The translations under genes and the position numbers were made by a program. A stretch of DNA of 64,000 nt from Aurelia coerulea (Eukaryota; Cnidaria; Scyphozoa; Semaeostomeae; Ulmaridae), in contig CM076951.1 of the NCBI GenBank assembly GCA_039566865.1, forward strand, positions 14,083,484-14,147,483. The letters run 5' to 3'. Of this stretch, positions 1-12,842 are shown piece after piece (the first letter of the stretch is position 1; every line of letters begins with the position of its first letter). A model generated the notes under the pieces. It did no database searches, was not told the DNA's origin, and saw only the letters and a program-made list of their open reading frames with translations.

Positions 1-597
1 TTATTTGCAGGACTTCTTCGGGGCTTTATTGTGAATTATGATCTAGATTATGTGCTGTATTAATGATGAAGTTAGCATTCTTGTGTAACTGGTTGAACAG
101 GGATATTTCTTGAAACAGAAAGATTTTTGCCGAAAGTGTACAGGATTTTTACAGAATGATACGCTACAGGATACGTAGATTGGGCACAAGTTCAGTGTCA
201 GCTATTTTATAGAATTTCATAAATACATTTTGTTGTTCATTGGCAATGTATGCAATATGTTTTAAAAGAGCTGTTTGCGACTTAGATAGGCCCTTTTTAC
301 AAATTCCCCAGAGATACTCCATCAGGTAGTTGGCTCTCGCTGTTTGATTGATGTTTGCAGTTGTTCATCATTCAATTTAAGAGCTACCTTACTGTCAGAA
401 ATGTAACTGGAAGAAATGTGACAAAGCCGCAGATTTGTCGTAGGCAAACGGAACTGAATATGAGGGGAATAAAACTTTACAGAGTTGAGAAATTTTGAAC
501 TTTGCAAAATTGAGCTGTATTACATACAATATATTTTATCACGATTAACTTCCTCGCCCAACTTGCGGAAGGTGTAAAGTTTTAATAAAAAATTAAG
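1..597. other. Intergenic DNA, no recognised feature
   Basis: AT-rich sequence with only short, unconvincing reading frames. I see no repeat, RNA gene or coding similarity. Confidence 0.4.
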
Positions 598-619
598 TTG
601 CGATGCATTGAATGGTATT

Positions 620-1915
620 GCCGAATGCCTCTTGAATTAAATTGTACTAAGATCCCTCATCTAAAAAAACCAACTACCCCTTCAAATAAATTGTACCTAG
701 TTCCCTGGTCTAAAAGAAGACAAACTGCCCCTCGAAGTAAAATGTACTTAGACCCTCATCTAAGAGAAAACGAACTGCCCCTCGAAGTAAATGTACTTAT
801 GCCCTTGATCTGAAAGAAAACGAACTGCCCCTCGAACTACATTGTGCTTAGACGCCTTACCCAAAAGAAAACGAACTGCCCCTCGAAGTAAATGTACTTA
901 GGCCCTTCATATGAAAGAAAACGAACTGCCCCTCGAACTACATTGTGCTTAGACGCCTTACCCAAAAGAAAACGAACTGCCCCTCGAATTATATGTACTT
1001 AGGCCATTCATATGAAAGAAAACGAACTGCCCCTCGAACTACATTGTGCTTAGACCCTCACCCAATAGAAAACGAAATGCCCCTCGAAGTAAATTTTACG
1101 TAGGTTGCTTGTCTAAAAGTAAACAATCTATCTGTCGAAGTAAATTGTATTTAGGCCTCTCATCTAAGAGAAAATGAACTGCCCCTCAAAGTAAGTACTT
1201 AGATTACTCATCTAAAAGAAAACGAACTGCCCCTCAGAGAGAACTGTACTTAGGCCCCACATCTAAGAGAAAACGAACTGCCCCTCGAAGTAAGTGGTAC
1301 TTAGACCAGTCATCTAAAAGACATCGAACTTCCCCTCATAGGGAATTGTACATAGGCCCCGCATCTAAGAGAAAACGAAATGCCCCTCATAAGGAATTGT
1401 ACTTAGGCCCTGCATCTAAGAGAAAACGAACTGCCCCTCGAAATAAGTGGTACTTTGACCTCTCATCGAATAGAAAACGAAATGCCCCTCAGTGTGAATG
1501 ATATTTAGACCTCTCATTTAAAAGAAAACGAACTTCCCCTCAGAATGAATTGTACTTAGGCCCCTCATCCAAGGGAAAACGATCTGCCCTGCCCCTCAGA
1601 GTGGATTGTACTTGAAGCTCTAATCTAAAAGAAAACGAACTGCCCCTCAGAGTAAATTGTACTTAGGCCCCTAAGAAAACAAACTGTCCCTCAAGAGTGA
1701 ATTGTACTTAGGCGCCTCATCTAAGAGAAAACGAACTGCCCCAACAAGTAGATTTTACTCAGGTCCCTGATCTAAAATAAACAAACCACCCTTCAAAGTA
1801 ATTTGTCCTTAGGTCCCTGGTCTAAGAGAAAACAATCCCTCCAAGGAAGTTGTGTTTAGGCCCAACTTCTAAAAGAAAGCAAACTACCCCTCAAAGTAAA
1901 GTATACTTCGTTCCC
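620..1915. repeat. Minisatellite, ~50-bp degenerate unit, about 25 copies
   Basis: A unit of roughly 49-62 bp is repeated head to tail. Each copy carries a core close to AACTGCCCCTCGAAGTA, followed by a TGTACTTAGGCCC-like block and a CATCTAAGAGAAAACG-like block. Copies vary in length and by substitutions; the outermost are the most degenerate. The central copies (about 730-1450) are the most alike, consistent with recent homogenisation there. No ORF crosses the array convincingly. Confidence 0.9.
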
Positions 1916-2332
1916 CGAGTTCTCGAAGCTGCAATGGATTGTTTTTGCTGATACAGTGGAAGAATATTGCTTGAAAGGTATGCATTTAGCAATGAGTAGG
2001 CCAGGGAAATATCATTCTTTGTATTGACAGTTTGCTTTGCGACCTTGAAGCTCTTTAAACCAGATTTAACGCGATTTTTTGGAAGCACGTTGGTGTAGGG
2101 CAACTCTTGCAAAGCAAGGCAATTTTGAATTTGCCCCTTATTTCATAGTAATGTTATGAATCCCCTTCGAGAGAAGCAACATCTACAAATCAAAGAACGC
2201 AGGGAAACAATGAACTCAAGCTCATGAGTTTTCGGAGACATTTTAATTTTACTAAGCTGGTACTAAGCATTGCTTTCATTTGGTCTGTAATAGTAAGTTG
2301 ATTCTCATACAAGATTCTGATTTCTACGCTAG

Positions 2333-3847
2333 ATGTGTATTCCAACGAACATGTTTTGTGATGATTTAGATGACAGTTTGGCGCAATCAAATGCCAGCGA
2401 TGCTGAAAGCAAGGACGAACCCAGTGATCCTCTGGCAACGCCGCTGGAACCGGACAATTTTGAGTATCCCAAGGTTTGTTTTCTTTCTTCATTTTTGTTT
2501 ATACCTAAAGTTAGTTTTGAAAACAAAAGGCAAATTTCTGTTTCCAACACCATTGAAGGCCCAGAATAAAAACTGACCGTTGCTTTGAAAATTACTGATT
2601 CCGCCTGTGCCTGAGCATATCTGTTACAGAGCATTTCTTTATCTCAATTTATGTTAGCTATATAAGAAACTTTTAATACAGTGTTCGCTAAATGTTTTCT
2701 AGTGTCAATTCCGAATCGCAATATATGAGCGGGGGCTGCAAGGTCCCTACAGCTGAATTTCTTCTTCTTAATATGCTTAATATCTCAAATTTCTGCTTGT
2801 CAGGAGGTCGAAACAAATGTCACCAAGAATCCAAAAAGAAAGCTACCTTCCATGGAGATGACATACTTCGAACGAAGCAGGGAGCTATATTTTGCCCAGA
2901 TTGCTCTGGAAGAATCGCAGGCGGTCAACAAGAAGCTACGGATGAAGGAGGAGATAACGAGCGGGTTGGTTTCACGAGATGTTCTGGAGCAGTCGGAAGG
3001 TATCGTAAATGCGCGCGCGCGAAGCATAGCTGCTATTGCAACACTTAATAGAAGGTTGCTAACCAACGAAAAATTAAGCAGCTATGGAATCCTGATGATT
3101 AGCGATGCCGATATCGATGAATCTGTCTCAAAAAAGATCGGAAGTGGGCCTAGGAGTATTGTATTCCAATCTTTGTATAAAGAAATAACGGTAGCTAAAA
3201 AGCATTTATTAGTCCCAGAGCTAGCTCGTATAAGTACGGAGTATTTGTTGTTGCAAATGTTAGGTAGCCACCCTTCTATTCCACATGCCTTTGGCTTGAT
3301 AGTCGAGGGCAAAGAATGTTCTTTAATCGAATCATACGTTGAAGGTTTATCATTGTCCCGTTCTCGCTTCAAAGATAGTATTGCTTTCGGGATATGTGCT
3401 GTTAGACTTATCGAGGCTGTAGGTCATATTCACAATCGTGGGGTCATCCATAACAATCTGCAGCCATGTCATGTTTTAGTTAAGAGTTCCCTTATGCCAG
3501 TAATAACAGGCTTTGGTCATGCTTGTCTCGCCTCTGATGGATATAGATTGTCACAGTCACGTGCTAGTCAGTTAGGAGATGGTTGTGTGCAACCCAGATC
3601 TATTTTATCAGGTAGTAAACCTACATCTGTATCGAGTGATATGTATTGCTTAGGCCAACTTCTATCACAGATGCGGCTATGTGAAGAATCTACAAAAATT
3701 AAGAGAATTCATGATTGGATATCTGAATTTGCTAGTTTTTGTAGATCTCATATGGCTGGCTCAACCCCAGGTGATAGAATGTTGTTCAAGCATGCATATG
3801 AACTAATTGAGATTCTTGGTAAGATTCAGCCGGATTTGCTTCGCTGA
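2333..3847 (+). CDS. Two-exon pseudokinase (catalytically dead protein-kinase-like protein)
   Basis: Exon 1 is 2333-2473 and exon 2 is 2804-3847, joined in phase 0 across a GT-AG intron of 330 bp, giving 394 residues. The N-terminus (about 1-47) is acidic; residues ~70-135 are predicted helical and charged; a protein-kinase fold fills ~155-390. A weak glycine loop (IGSGPRSIVF) and the VAKK lysine (~180) are kept. The catalytic loop reads IHNNLQPCH (~262-270), so the catalytic Asp, the following Lys and the Mg-binding Asn are all replaced, and DFG is GFG (~283-285). It should therefore not transfer phosphate. The fold resembles kinase families expanded in cnidarians whose loop reads HNDLK. ATG 2333 lies directly after an AG preceded by a pyrimidine-rich stretch, so an upstream exon is possible; ATG 2351 is an alternative start. 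No internal stops, so it is probably expressed as a scaffold or sensor (inference). Confidence 0.75.
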
Positions 3848-5660
3848 GTATATTTAAGTACTATTTCATATGCACGATCAGAAGCGGCAGATGTGTCGGG
3901 GGGTTTCCTTCAGGTGCACCTTCGTCTTTCTTGATGTTTGCAAATCCCAACGACAATGCTGGTGCCAATGTTATGTGGTATCTTGCTTGCAAGGCATTTT
4001 CCCTATATTTGCAAGACCCAAAGTACTTGTGGAAATTTGAACGTACTAAATTCATCAGGCAATTTGCCACTCTTTTGATTTAAGTCCAGATTTTAGGACT
4101 CTTAAATATGGCTAATCTGAGTTGATTGCCCCAAAGGTAACCAAAGGCAAAGACAGTTCTACATTCAAGCTCTTCTCATGTTGTAAATACCAATCTGCGA
4201 TATCGATTGTAAAATTTAAAATGATAGAAACTCTCAAAAGACGAAGGACACCAAATAAGGTTGATTCATATAATAAAACCCTTGCGTCTGACCAACACAT
4301 CTGTAATGCTTTAAAGTTCTTGTATCAATGTAAAGACATTTATTTCGTATTCCATCTTTTGCAAATTCCGTAGAGGAGGTGCACCGTCAATCTGCATAAT
4401 TAGACTTAGCAAGGCTTCAACTTCTCGGAATAAAGTCAATAGCCAAACTTTCATTTTGATTTTATTTTGCTCTGTTTGATTTTGAAAATGGAATGCAATT
4501 CAACTGTGCAGAATTAAAACTATGACTTTCTGACATGACATACTGGCTTCTCTGCTGGAAATCATGGAATTGCTCTTAAATAAGATGACCCCAATCAACT
4601 TGCAGATTCCCAACGAAACCATAATTCAGCTTACACTCTTTAGATAGGTGCGGTATAACGAACCAGAATAGGGTTATTAGGTAGCAATAATGCTAGCCTT
4701 TTTTACCTATTTGAGGTAGATGAGGATTTAAGTGTTGTACCTCCTCGAGGTGATTTGCTTTCCATCAGAGACGGGGCAAGCGTTTTTATTACATTTCTTA
4801 AGATTAGGCGCACGCGAGAAATTGTTCACATAGATATCTCCGACTTTTTTCAAAGGCTTTTACGTTTACTTGAAGGATTGTTTGTTTGAGTATAGCATTG
4901 CTTATTTTCAAATGCTTATTATCAAATTTTCAAATCAATTGCCAGTCATTATCCCCTATAGCGTTGCTTCGTGGTCCTTTAAGTTTCACAAGGACTTCCT
5001 CCGAGGCAGCGTCCACTCGATAGCTCATCGTAGCCCTTAACACATGATTTAGATAATACTGCTCCTTGTTGGCATACTGAGACCCGTTATTGTGTTTCAT
5101 GAGGCATGAAATTGCGTAATCAAGTTTTTAAAAAGGGGAGATATTGGTAACAATTTGCCACGTGAAGGCTGAATCATTCCTATATAATAGTATACCCAGA
5201 AAGGTTCGGAAGTCATGGCCTTTACCTAGAAATGTCTTATACAACTAGTGACTGCAGGAAAGTTTTGGTTCACGCTACAAAAAAGTGTTTGAAATTGGAA
5301 TAAAACGAAAATGTGTTGTGGCGTCCTGGGGTACTCGAAGTAACTTTGCAGGCAGACAGTTTAAGCCGATAGGGTCTGGGCCTACACCAAACAAGGTTAT
5401 TCTTTGCGAGTTCAGCGCTTTTAGATACGACTTCAACTGCAACGCATTTTCGAAGCCATTTCAAACGTATTGTTAGCGCACTTACAAATTCGCTTGTTTT
5501 TAGTATGTTCTGAAGCGATAGGATATCGTCTAAGGCGCCGCAAAATCTCGAATAATGGCAAAGTTATTTGCAGCCTTTTCAGTATGTTCCCACCAGAACA
5601 AACGCATAAAAATATGACGAAATGCATCAAATTCATATTTGCTTCTATTCGAGATTTCTT
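3848..5660. other. Intergenic DNA, no recognised gene
   Basis: Downstream flank of the pseudokinase gene. An AATAAA lies near 4274 on the plus strand, but too far from the stop to assign confidently. Short frames here have no recognisable domain. Confidence 0.35.
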
Positions 5661-5666
5661 TGTATA

Positions 5667-6252
5667 CAGTAAGACATCGCATTTAAGAAACCACCTAAAA
5701 GAAACATTTAGCCTTCTGACAAATAATTAGCCCCCCTAAGGTTACGGGAAACCCATTGGCATATACCTTCACCAAATATCCGTAAATGGAGAGCTGCAAA
5801 CAACCTTTTTCAGATCACACCAAATCAAAAAGAGCGAGAACTACTTGGAGGCAGGCTGGTTTTCGAGCTTTACCAGTAAGAAGTCATTTATGCACTACAG
5901 TAAGGCCACGCAATTAAGAAAACACTTCTGCAGTAAGGCCATGCAATTAAGAAACCAGTTCCTAAAACCTGAGCCTAAAATGTTTCTTATATCTTCTTAT
6001 ATCTATAATCCTGCATTTTTCAGGCTGAAAGTTTCCAAAGTTTCTAATCTCTTTTCTGGAAAGTTCTAGAAAAATGGGTCGGAACAGAAGAGTTATTTTC
6101 AGATGTATTCGCCATATATGTATGTTATCAATGATTTTCAAGCATATTAATCAAAATGTACGTAAAAATCTTTTTTATGAAGATATCTTGGTAGCAACTT
6201 CTTATGAACCCTGCATCAATTGAGGTGGTTTCTTGAATGCGGGGCCTTACTG
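5667..6252. mobile_element. TIR element with TA flanks (CAGTAAGGCCCC family, copy 1)
   Basis: Begins CAGTAAGACATCGCATTTAAG and ends with the inverse (…GGGGCCTTACTG), flanked by TA on both sides. The interior carries extra copies of the end motif near 5897 and 5935 and a block (around 6050-6150) shared with copies at 25.9, 32.1 and 41.9 kb. Non-coding, so a MITE mobilised in trans; the TA flanks suggest a Tc1/mariner-type source. Confidence 0.7.
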
Positions 6253-6379
6253 TATAACTATTCTGCTTCTAAGTTCCCACAATCCTTCTGTCGGTCAGTG
6301 CTCTTGTATGGTTATTTTATCAAATTTTCTCATTTGCCCCAGTTCCAATCTTTTTTGAGACAGTGCAACGATTGATGCA

Positions 6380-7130
6380 AGTTATATACCGCCAGGTCGG
6401 AAACTCTGGCAACTCATGCCAATCTTTATCACTGCAAAAATGAAGTTTGCTGATAGAATTTTGATATTCCTTGGTGAAACGAGAAACAAATATTATTTGC
6501 CTTTCAAAATAAAACCTTTTTCTAGAATTTGCCAATTCGCGTCAGTTTTTGTTCTGGCTCCATGAGAAAATGAAAACTCGGCAGCTCGGGCAAAATGCAA
6601 AAGTACGATTAAACCAAAGTAACTTCTCGCAAAAAACCATTGTTAGATGCTGTCGTTTTGCCTATTTCCACAGATAATCCTCATTTTAACAGCGGACCTA
6701 AGTTTCTTTTGCCCCGTTCATCGTCTTTAATTAAACAAATCTCTCAATTAACATAAAACTTAGGCCGATTCTTTCGCAATTGCCATAAAACGTAGGTCCG
6801 TCAATAAAGTTGAGATTCTCTGTGGAAATGGGCAAATTAGAGTATCTAATAATGGTTCTTGCGAGAAGTTAATATTGCAAAGTTCTTTCTTTGGTTTAAT
6901 CATACCTGTGCATTTTGCCCGAGCTGCCGAGTTTTCGTTTTTCTCATGGAGCCAGAACGAAAACTCAGTCGAATTGGGTATGTTCTAGAAAAGGCCTTAT
7001 TTTGAAAGATAAAGGATATTTGTGACTTCTTTTACCAAGGAATATCCAAATGATACAAGCAAACATAATTTTGGCAGTGATAAATATTTTCCAGAGTCGC
7101 AAGAGTTGCCAACCTGGCCAGTTATTTACT
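6380..7130. repeat. Large imperfect palindrome / fold-back element
   Basis: The two halves are reverse-complementary around about 6755. The clearest block, a run reading GCTCCATGAGAAAATGAAAA then GGCAGCTCGGGCAAAATGCA at ~6557-6601, is mirrored at ~6912-6957. The outer blocks (GATATTCCTTGGTGAAA near 6461; GGCAACTC near 6405) are mirrored at ~7035-7050 and ~7105-7120. Divergence is substantial, so the insertion is old. No coding capacity. Confidence 0.7.
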
Positions 7131-9300
7131 TCAAAACTAATACGACTTTCCATTTTTGCATATAAATTTGTCAACAAAATCAAAGAGGCATGTACCGATC
7201 AAAACATAAACGATCAAAGCATGTTTAGTAGAAGTCATGGAGGCCCTCAGATTGCGTCAAGGTTTTGCGTAGATTTTTCAAAATTATATGAAAATTAAAA
7301 CTGGTCAACGAATGGCCTTTCAAGAAATGTTATTGCCGAATATTGCTGCCTGATCGTTGGAAATGAGTGAATTATGGTAACTTGAATCAACAAAATTGCT
7401 GTATCGTGAATTAATATCTGCAATATAATGTACAATTTACGGGGCGATGCAGAACAAGTCTCCAATCTTGAAAATTCATAGCACCAAGGTTACTACCGTC
7501 GGGTGTCCCAAAAAAAGTACTCCCGTTTGAAAAATCACCAACATTTGATAACATGGCCGATCCTCAATTTTCTTTTTTTGTCAAGTAGATCAAGAACCAA
7601 ATTACTTTCCAAGACATAGCTGGTCTTGTAAGTGGTTTAATAATGAGCAAATTTAACTCTTTGTAGGGCTACCTGGTTTTGAATCATACTGCAAAAAAGC
7701 ACTGATGATTGCCAAATCAATTTCTTTGTGCGTGTAAAACTTCTAGTTTGGTCATGAATACACCCAGTACTCACGATGCAATGAATTTTCATCAATGGGA
7801 GTTTTTTGCAGGCTCACTCGGTAACTATACAAATTTTCAATAAAACACAAGAAATGGATGAATTCAGCTAGCGTATACCCATTTCAGGTCCAGTCACCAT
7901 AGACTGAGAAAACTTTATCTGTTGATACAGTTACCTGCGTGGCGCTTTAACTTGTATGAAAGAAAAATTTCCTCGCAAGGACAATCATATGATCTGAAGT
8001 GGGTGTAAACAGCATTAGCTATAATTAGTCTTTGAGAGAACCAAAGGGTGAAAATGATGTTAGATTAAAGGAACTGACCGCGAAGAAAACAAATGTATTT
8101 ATCGTACTCATGTTCGAAGGTTTTTATCCGATTTATTATTATTTTGATTCTTTCATTTATATGATTCAGAGTGCATAGATGATACAGATATGATACAGAG
8201 TACAGCAACGCTTTGTCCTTTTTTGTCTCAAGCTGTGTCATGTTTATATAATAAGAGTATCTAACCTTGGTTTCAAGTTCATATAATATCTACCAATATC
8301 GCGTACATGATGACTACTGTTCTATTGTTTACTACTGATCTACAATATACTACTGAATGAATCACGACCCTGTAAAATTCCAGCTGCTTGCATAGTTCCG
8401 CTGGCTAGAAACCAAACTTTATTCGGGACGTATAATCTTACATCACTTTTTTACGTGAAACTATAATTCACTTCTATTTCGAACCGTAGACATGCTACAC
8501 TATAAATGATTGCCGTATGAAAAATTAAAAAAAACTATGAAAAAAACTTAACGAATTCATGATACTGAAGATCGAACAAAAAGAAGGAAATAACAGTCAG
8601 TTGTGCTGACGCCAAAAGCCAGTTGAAGTGACGAAGGGTAGCCTTTTTAAGACTTTAGCTCAAAGCTCGAAAGGTTCTTCTTAGACTATTTGCCAAAAGA
8701 TCTAAAAACTCCCTATCCTAAATTATCGCAAGGTCTTTAACACCAGTGAGCGCTTATATACAAATATCTATCTAAAATATATACAAATTACACGAGAATA
8801 AACTTTCGTCAATTTCACATTTTACGAAATCTCGCGGATTAAACTTTCGCGAATTTCCGTCAAACAGCAAAAAGCGAGACAATCCCGCTTCGTTCTGTAA
8901 CATTTAGGCAAATTTTGCTATATCATAGTCGTTTGAGACGTGAAATGAATGAAGGTCGAAGAAGATGGTTGGTTTAGCAATGAGTTAATTGGGTCGCAAA
9001 AAGCAGAAAGAGCAAGATTTAATTCGAATGGCTCAAATTGCATTTTGAAAGGAGCGAGACGATAAAACGAGTGGCTAATTCTGAAGGAAATAGTGCAAGT
9101 ATTTCTGCAAGAAATGCAGAATTTGGTAAAGTACAAAATGTTTCTTATTGTTTCAAAGTTTCATCAAATTCTTAATGTTTAAATCCAGTGACCTAGTAAA
9201 CACACAGTGAACACATATTGTTGGTATAAAAAAAATACTTGCTAAAGGCCTCCCGAATTACTCACTTGTTTCAAATGCTGTCCTTGATCACTTTTTTCGA
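7131..9300. other. Intergenic DNA with a solitary mariner-like end
   Basis: No gene recognised. Near 7500 the sequence GGGTGTCCCAAAAAAAGTAC resembles the end of the element at 10.63-11.41 kb, but no partner end was found, so it is probably a broken copy. Confidence 0.35.
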
Positions 9301-9321
9301 ACCGTGAAATGGTCTCTACAT

Positions 9322-9905
9322 GGGGTCTCATAAAAAGCTTCCCAGTTTTTAACTCAAAGGTCTCTTGACCTTCTCATGCTATCAAAACAATAATACATTT
9401 TCTAAAAGTTTAGTGAGGCAGTTACTAAATGAGCACTAGTTTTGATACGATTGAGCAACAGAAACAAAAACACGGCGCCGTCAAATCTGAATCAACTTTT
9501 CAGCATTTGGAAGCAGCCTTTTACAATATCAACATGTAGATTGATAAGCCTACCATTTTTGCTACACTAACCCTCGTCCTGCTTGCATCAATAGGGGTTG
9601 ATACACTGAAGATGTATTTCTTTGCGGGGTTGTCATTGATATTGAGATTAATTAAAGATATTGGCAAATCATCATGGTATGGCCAATTACACCGTTGTAG
9701 AACGTTACACAGTTGTAGAACGTTGCTTGCAAATGCTGAAAAGTTGATTCAAATTTGACAATTTCCTGCTTTGTTTCTGTTGCTCAATTTGATCAAACTA
9801 GTGCTCATTTAGTAACTCTTTTAGAAAGTGCGTTATTTGTTTTGCTAGCAGGAGCAGGCCAAGGTATGTTTTAGTTTAAAACTGGAAAGCTTTTTATGAA
9901 ACCCT
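9322..9905. mobile_element. Fold-back element, ~200-bp arms
   Basis: The left arm (about 9322-9530) begins GGGGTCTCATAAAAAGCTT; the right arm (about 9728-9905) ends AAAGCTTTTTATGAAACCC. Interior blocks also pair, for example the GAGCACTAGTTTTGAT block near 9430 with its inverse near 9795, and GAATCAACTTTTCAGCATTT near 9490 with its inverse near 9735. Non-coding. Confidence 0.75.
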
Positions 9906-10118
9906 GGACGTTATGAGTGAAAAATGTGGCTCAGGTCATCATGCAATCATCGAGCGGTACCATGCACGATAACAGGTTGATACTTGCAGGTTGCTCTTGT
10001 GCTTCCTGCTCAGTCATTAGAGGACCATCTACTTCTTCCATTCTAGCTTGCTCTTCGTTCTCATTCTGAGTTGATGTTTGTGGAGCAGAGATTGGTTGTA
10101 GTACTACGAAGAACAATA

Positions 10119-10262
10119 AACACTGTTACGAAGGAAAGCAAAATAAAGACAATGATCACACATAGCCGGAAACCTTTTGATGTGATGTGATAAACACTGT
10201 CACGAAGGAAAGCAAAATAAAGACAATGATCACACATAACCGGAAACCTTTTGATGTGATGC
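10119..10262. repeat. Tandem duplication, ~74-bp unit x 2
   Basis: Two nearly identical units, each containing ACGAAGGAAAGCAAAATAAA and CCGGAAACCTTTTGATGTGA, lie head to tail and differ at only a few positions. They create two short minus-strand frames with no recognisable protein. Confidence 0.85.
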
Positions 10263-10629
10263 AAACTCAATTAAGCAAAGAAAATTCAAGGGCCAGAGCC
10301 TTTAAACACTAGATACATTTGTCATCTTGTCAATATCCACGTTTAGAGTGAGATATAACGAAGCTTTTATCGTAACTAATACATTTTTGCATCGTTTAGG
10401 TTTTTAAATAGTTTCTTTTTACAAAACGCTCTATATTAAACACATTAAAAATCTTTCAAGGTGTATTGGACCTAGATATCGATATCAAAAATGTAGACTT
10501 AGCAAAATGTGCATATTTGAATTTGCAAAACATTGGATATCAAGAATAGGATGGGAAAGTCTACAACCATTCTAAACAAGGAACAGTTTATGGTTATTTT
10601 CAGATGAAGACTGCTGCTATATGATTGTG

Positions 10630-11405
10630 CAGGGTGTCCCAAAAAAGTGTCATACTTTCAAACTGGAATATATCAGAGAATATATGATCTATTTGGGCAT
10701 TTTTTGAAAGCTGAAACATATAATATTCTGTTGAGACTATTGCAATTTAAATTTAGGAATTTTTAGGAATTTTTAGTGCCTTGAAAATGATGCTAATTTT
10801 TAACTGTTTTTCACTCTTCACTTTACTATTCTCCGATATTATTCTAATTTCTAAATAAACTTTGTCCAGATAGGCCAGGAAACACAATCAAAGTAATTTC
10901 AGAAACGTGAGAATGTAATTCATAAACTTGCAAAATTATCAAGTCGTCATATCAAGACTGAGGCGGGGGACATTTAAAACTAAGTTATGAAGAACACAGG
11001 CATTCTATCCCTTTGGTAGTGAACATGTCAAATTTGTTATTTTTGTCCGTTATGCAAGTTTTAGGCAGTTTCTTTGATGGCATTTTCAAATTTGTTCTAT
11101 AATTTCTTCAAAACCAGGCAATAATCTTTGTTTCTCCAACATTTCAATGTCTGCGTTATCTGGGGTAACATACCTCCTTACCAGTGGTAGCAGTTAGATT
11201 TCTGGTCATTCAAGTAATTCGTGTTCAAAGAATGAAACTTGTAGCTTTCTTTCCCACTAACAAAAGGGCTACTTTGGTTTTCCAACAGTAAATATTACTG
11301 TAAAGTTAGACAACAGTAGAGCAGCGGCGAAGAAAAGATTTGAAAATCAAAACTATTCCGAGTCATTCAAATTTAAAAGTCGGACACTTTTTTCGGGACA
11401 CCCTG
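10630..11405. mobile_element. Mariner-like non-autonomous TIR element
   Basis: Starts CAGGGTGTCCCAAAAAAGTG and ends with the inverse of CAGGGTGTCCCGAAAAAAGT. The ends match over ~30 bp. GGGTGTCCCAAAA ends are common in mariner-type elements of invertebrates (family knowledge). The 776-bp interior has no transposase frame. No clear target duplication remains. Confidence 0.65.
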
Positions 11406-11799
11406 GAAATATATCAAGCAAAGCACACCGAGAAAAGTCCAGTGATAGCTCCAAAACATTCGGCTGAAAAAGGCCAAGGCCACAGCGCCATTTTTCTATT
11501 GATAAGACGTAAAATATGACAAAGCTCGGTATCAAAAGCTTAGATGCTGCCGATAAAGTCAGTCTCAGGTAACAGGTTGACAGAGGTAGTTCCTGGCATA
11601 ATAGCGCTCACAGCGCCCATTGGCTTTCCTGTTGAGACTGACGTCAATAAACATATAAAAAATACAAGTCTGCAGTAAATCAGTGATGCCTGTACTCAAT
11701 TTTTATTTCGTTTCGACTTATATTTTTACTTGTGCATTGTATTTTGTTCGTTTCAAACAATGTGCAAGTATCCAAACTATATATATATATATATATATA

Positions 11800-12525
11800 C
11801 CGGGTGAGTCAGAAAAAACATGGGGTGTTTGGCGGACTGCGACGCTGCGTTTAGCCACCCGACCGTTGTGAACTAAATTATTCCATGCAGCCATAAATCT
11901 GACTTAGATCATAAACTTTTCCCCATCGAAATCGGTCATGTGATTCATTATTTAAAAAAGATTTTACTTCCTAATACTTTATATGGTAGTCTTGCAAACT
12001 GAGGAAACCTTTAACCAAGCCCCTTCAGCATTTTAGGCTTGCCAAAGCTGCAGGTACACGTGGTATTATCTGGGGGGCATGAAACAGTTCGGAAATAGTG
12101 TTTTCTCCCCTGGGATGCCATGTCACGTCATAACTTGTCCTGCGGAGAGAATATGTTTGAGAGACAGTAAAAACCCATGCTTCTTTGTGTTGTAAAGAGA
12201 TTTATTTCAACAAGATCAACGCGATGTTTCATGACAAAACTATTTCATTCTCCCCTGATAATACCATGTGTACCTGCAGCTTTGGCTAGGGTAAAATGCT
12301 GAAGGGGCTCTATCAAAGATTTCATAAGTTTGTAAAACTCCCATACAACGTCTTACGAAGAAAACGTTTTCTGAGTAATACACCAAGTGTCCGATTTCGA
12401 TGGGGGAAGGCTTATGATCTAAGTTAGACCTCTGGCTGCAAGAACAAATTTAGTTCGCTACGATCGGGTGGCTGAATGCGACGTCACAATCCGCCAAACA
12501 CCCCACGTTTTTTCTGACTCACCCG
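11800..12525. mobile_element. Palindromic fold-back MITE, CCGGGTGAGTCAG family, copy 1
   Basis: Starts CCGGGTGAGTCAGAAAAAAC and ends with its inverse, with a single mismatch at the last base. The two halves are reverse-complementary over roughly 270-330 bp each, separated by a spacer at about 12105-12235. Both ends sit in AT-rich (TA)n, so the target duplication cannot be read. A second copy lies at 62128-62710. Confidence 0.9.
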
Positions 12526-12842
12526 ATATATATATCAATTAATTGAAATTGACCAGCATTGATGCGCTGACAGCATATCTGTGCTGTATCCGGCGTACAA
12601 AGTGAGATATATTTATGTAAGACCTGCTTTGACACAGCTAGATAGAAAAGTTCATTGCAAACAGACAACAGCTAAACAAAGTAATATTCCTGACATTGAC
12701 TTTTGTTAGCAGCATTGGGACTACAAATTCCACTTTCATGAAGTATTCCACCCATTGCAAGTTTGTTGACACTGCTAGATGTTTCCTTTTCAATATGAGC
12801 TTGAAAATCAGTCAGTAAAAGCCATTTAATTCAATTAAATAA

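Noticed and set aside
2190..3066. Several antisense frames over the pseudokinase gene
   Set aside because: Shadows of the sense exons with no domain or splice logic.
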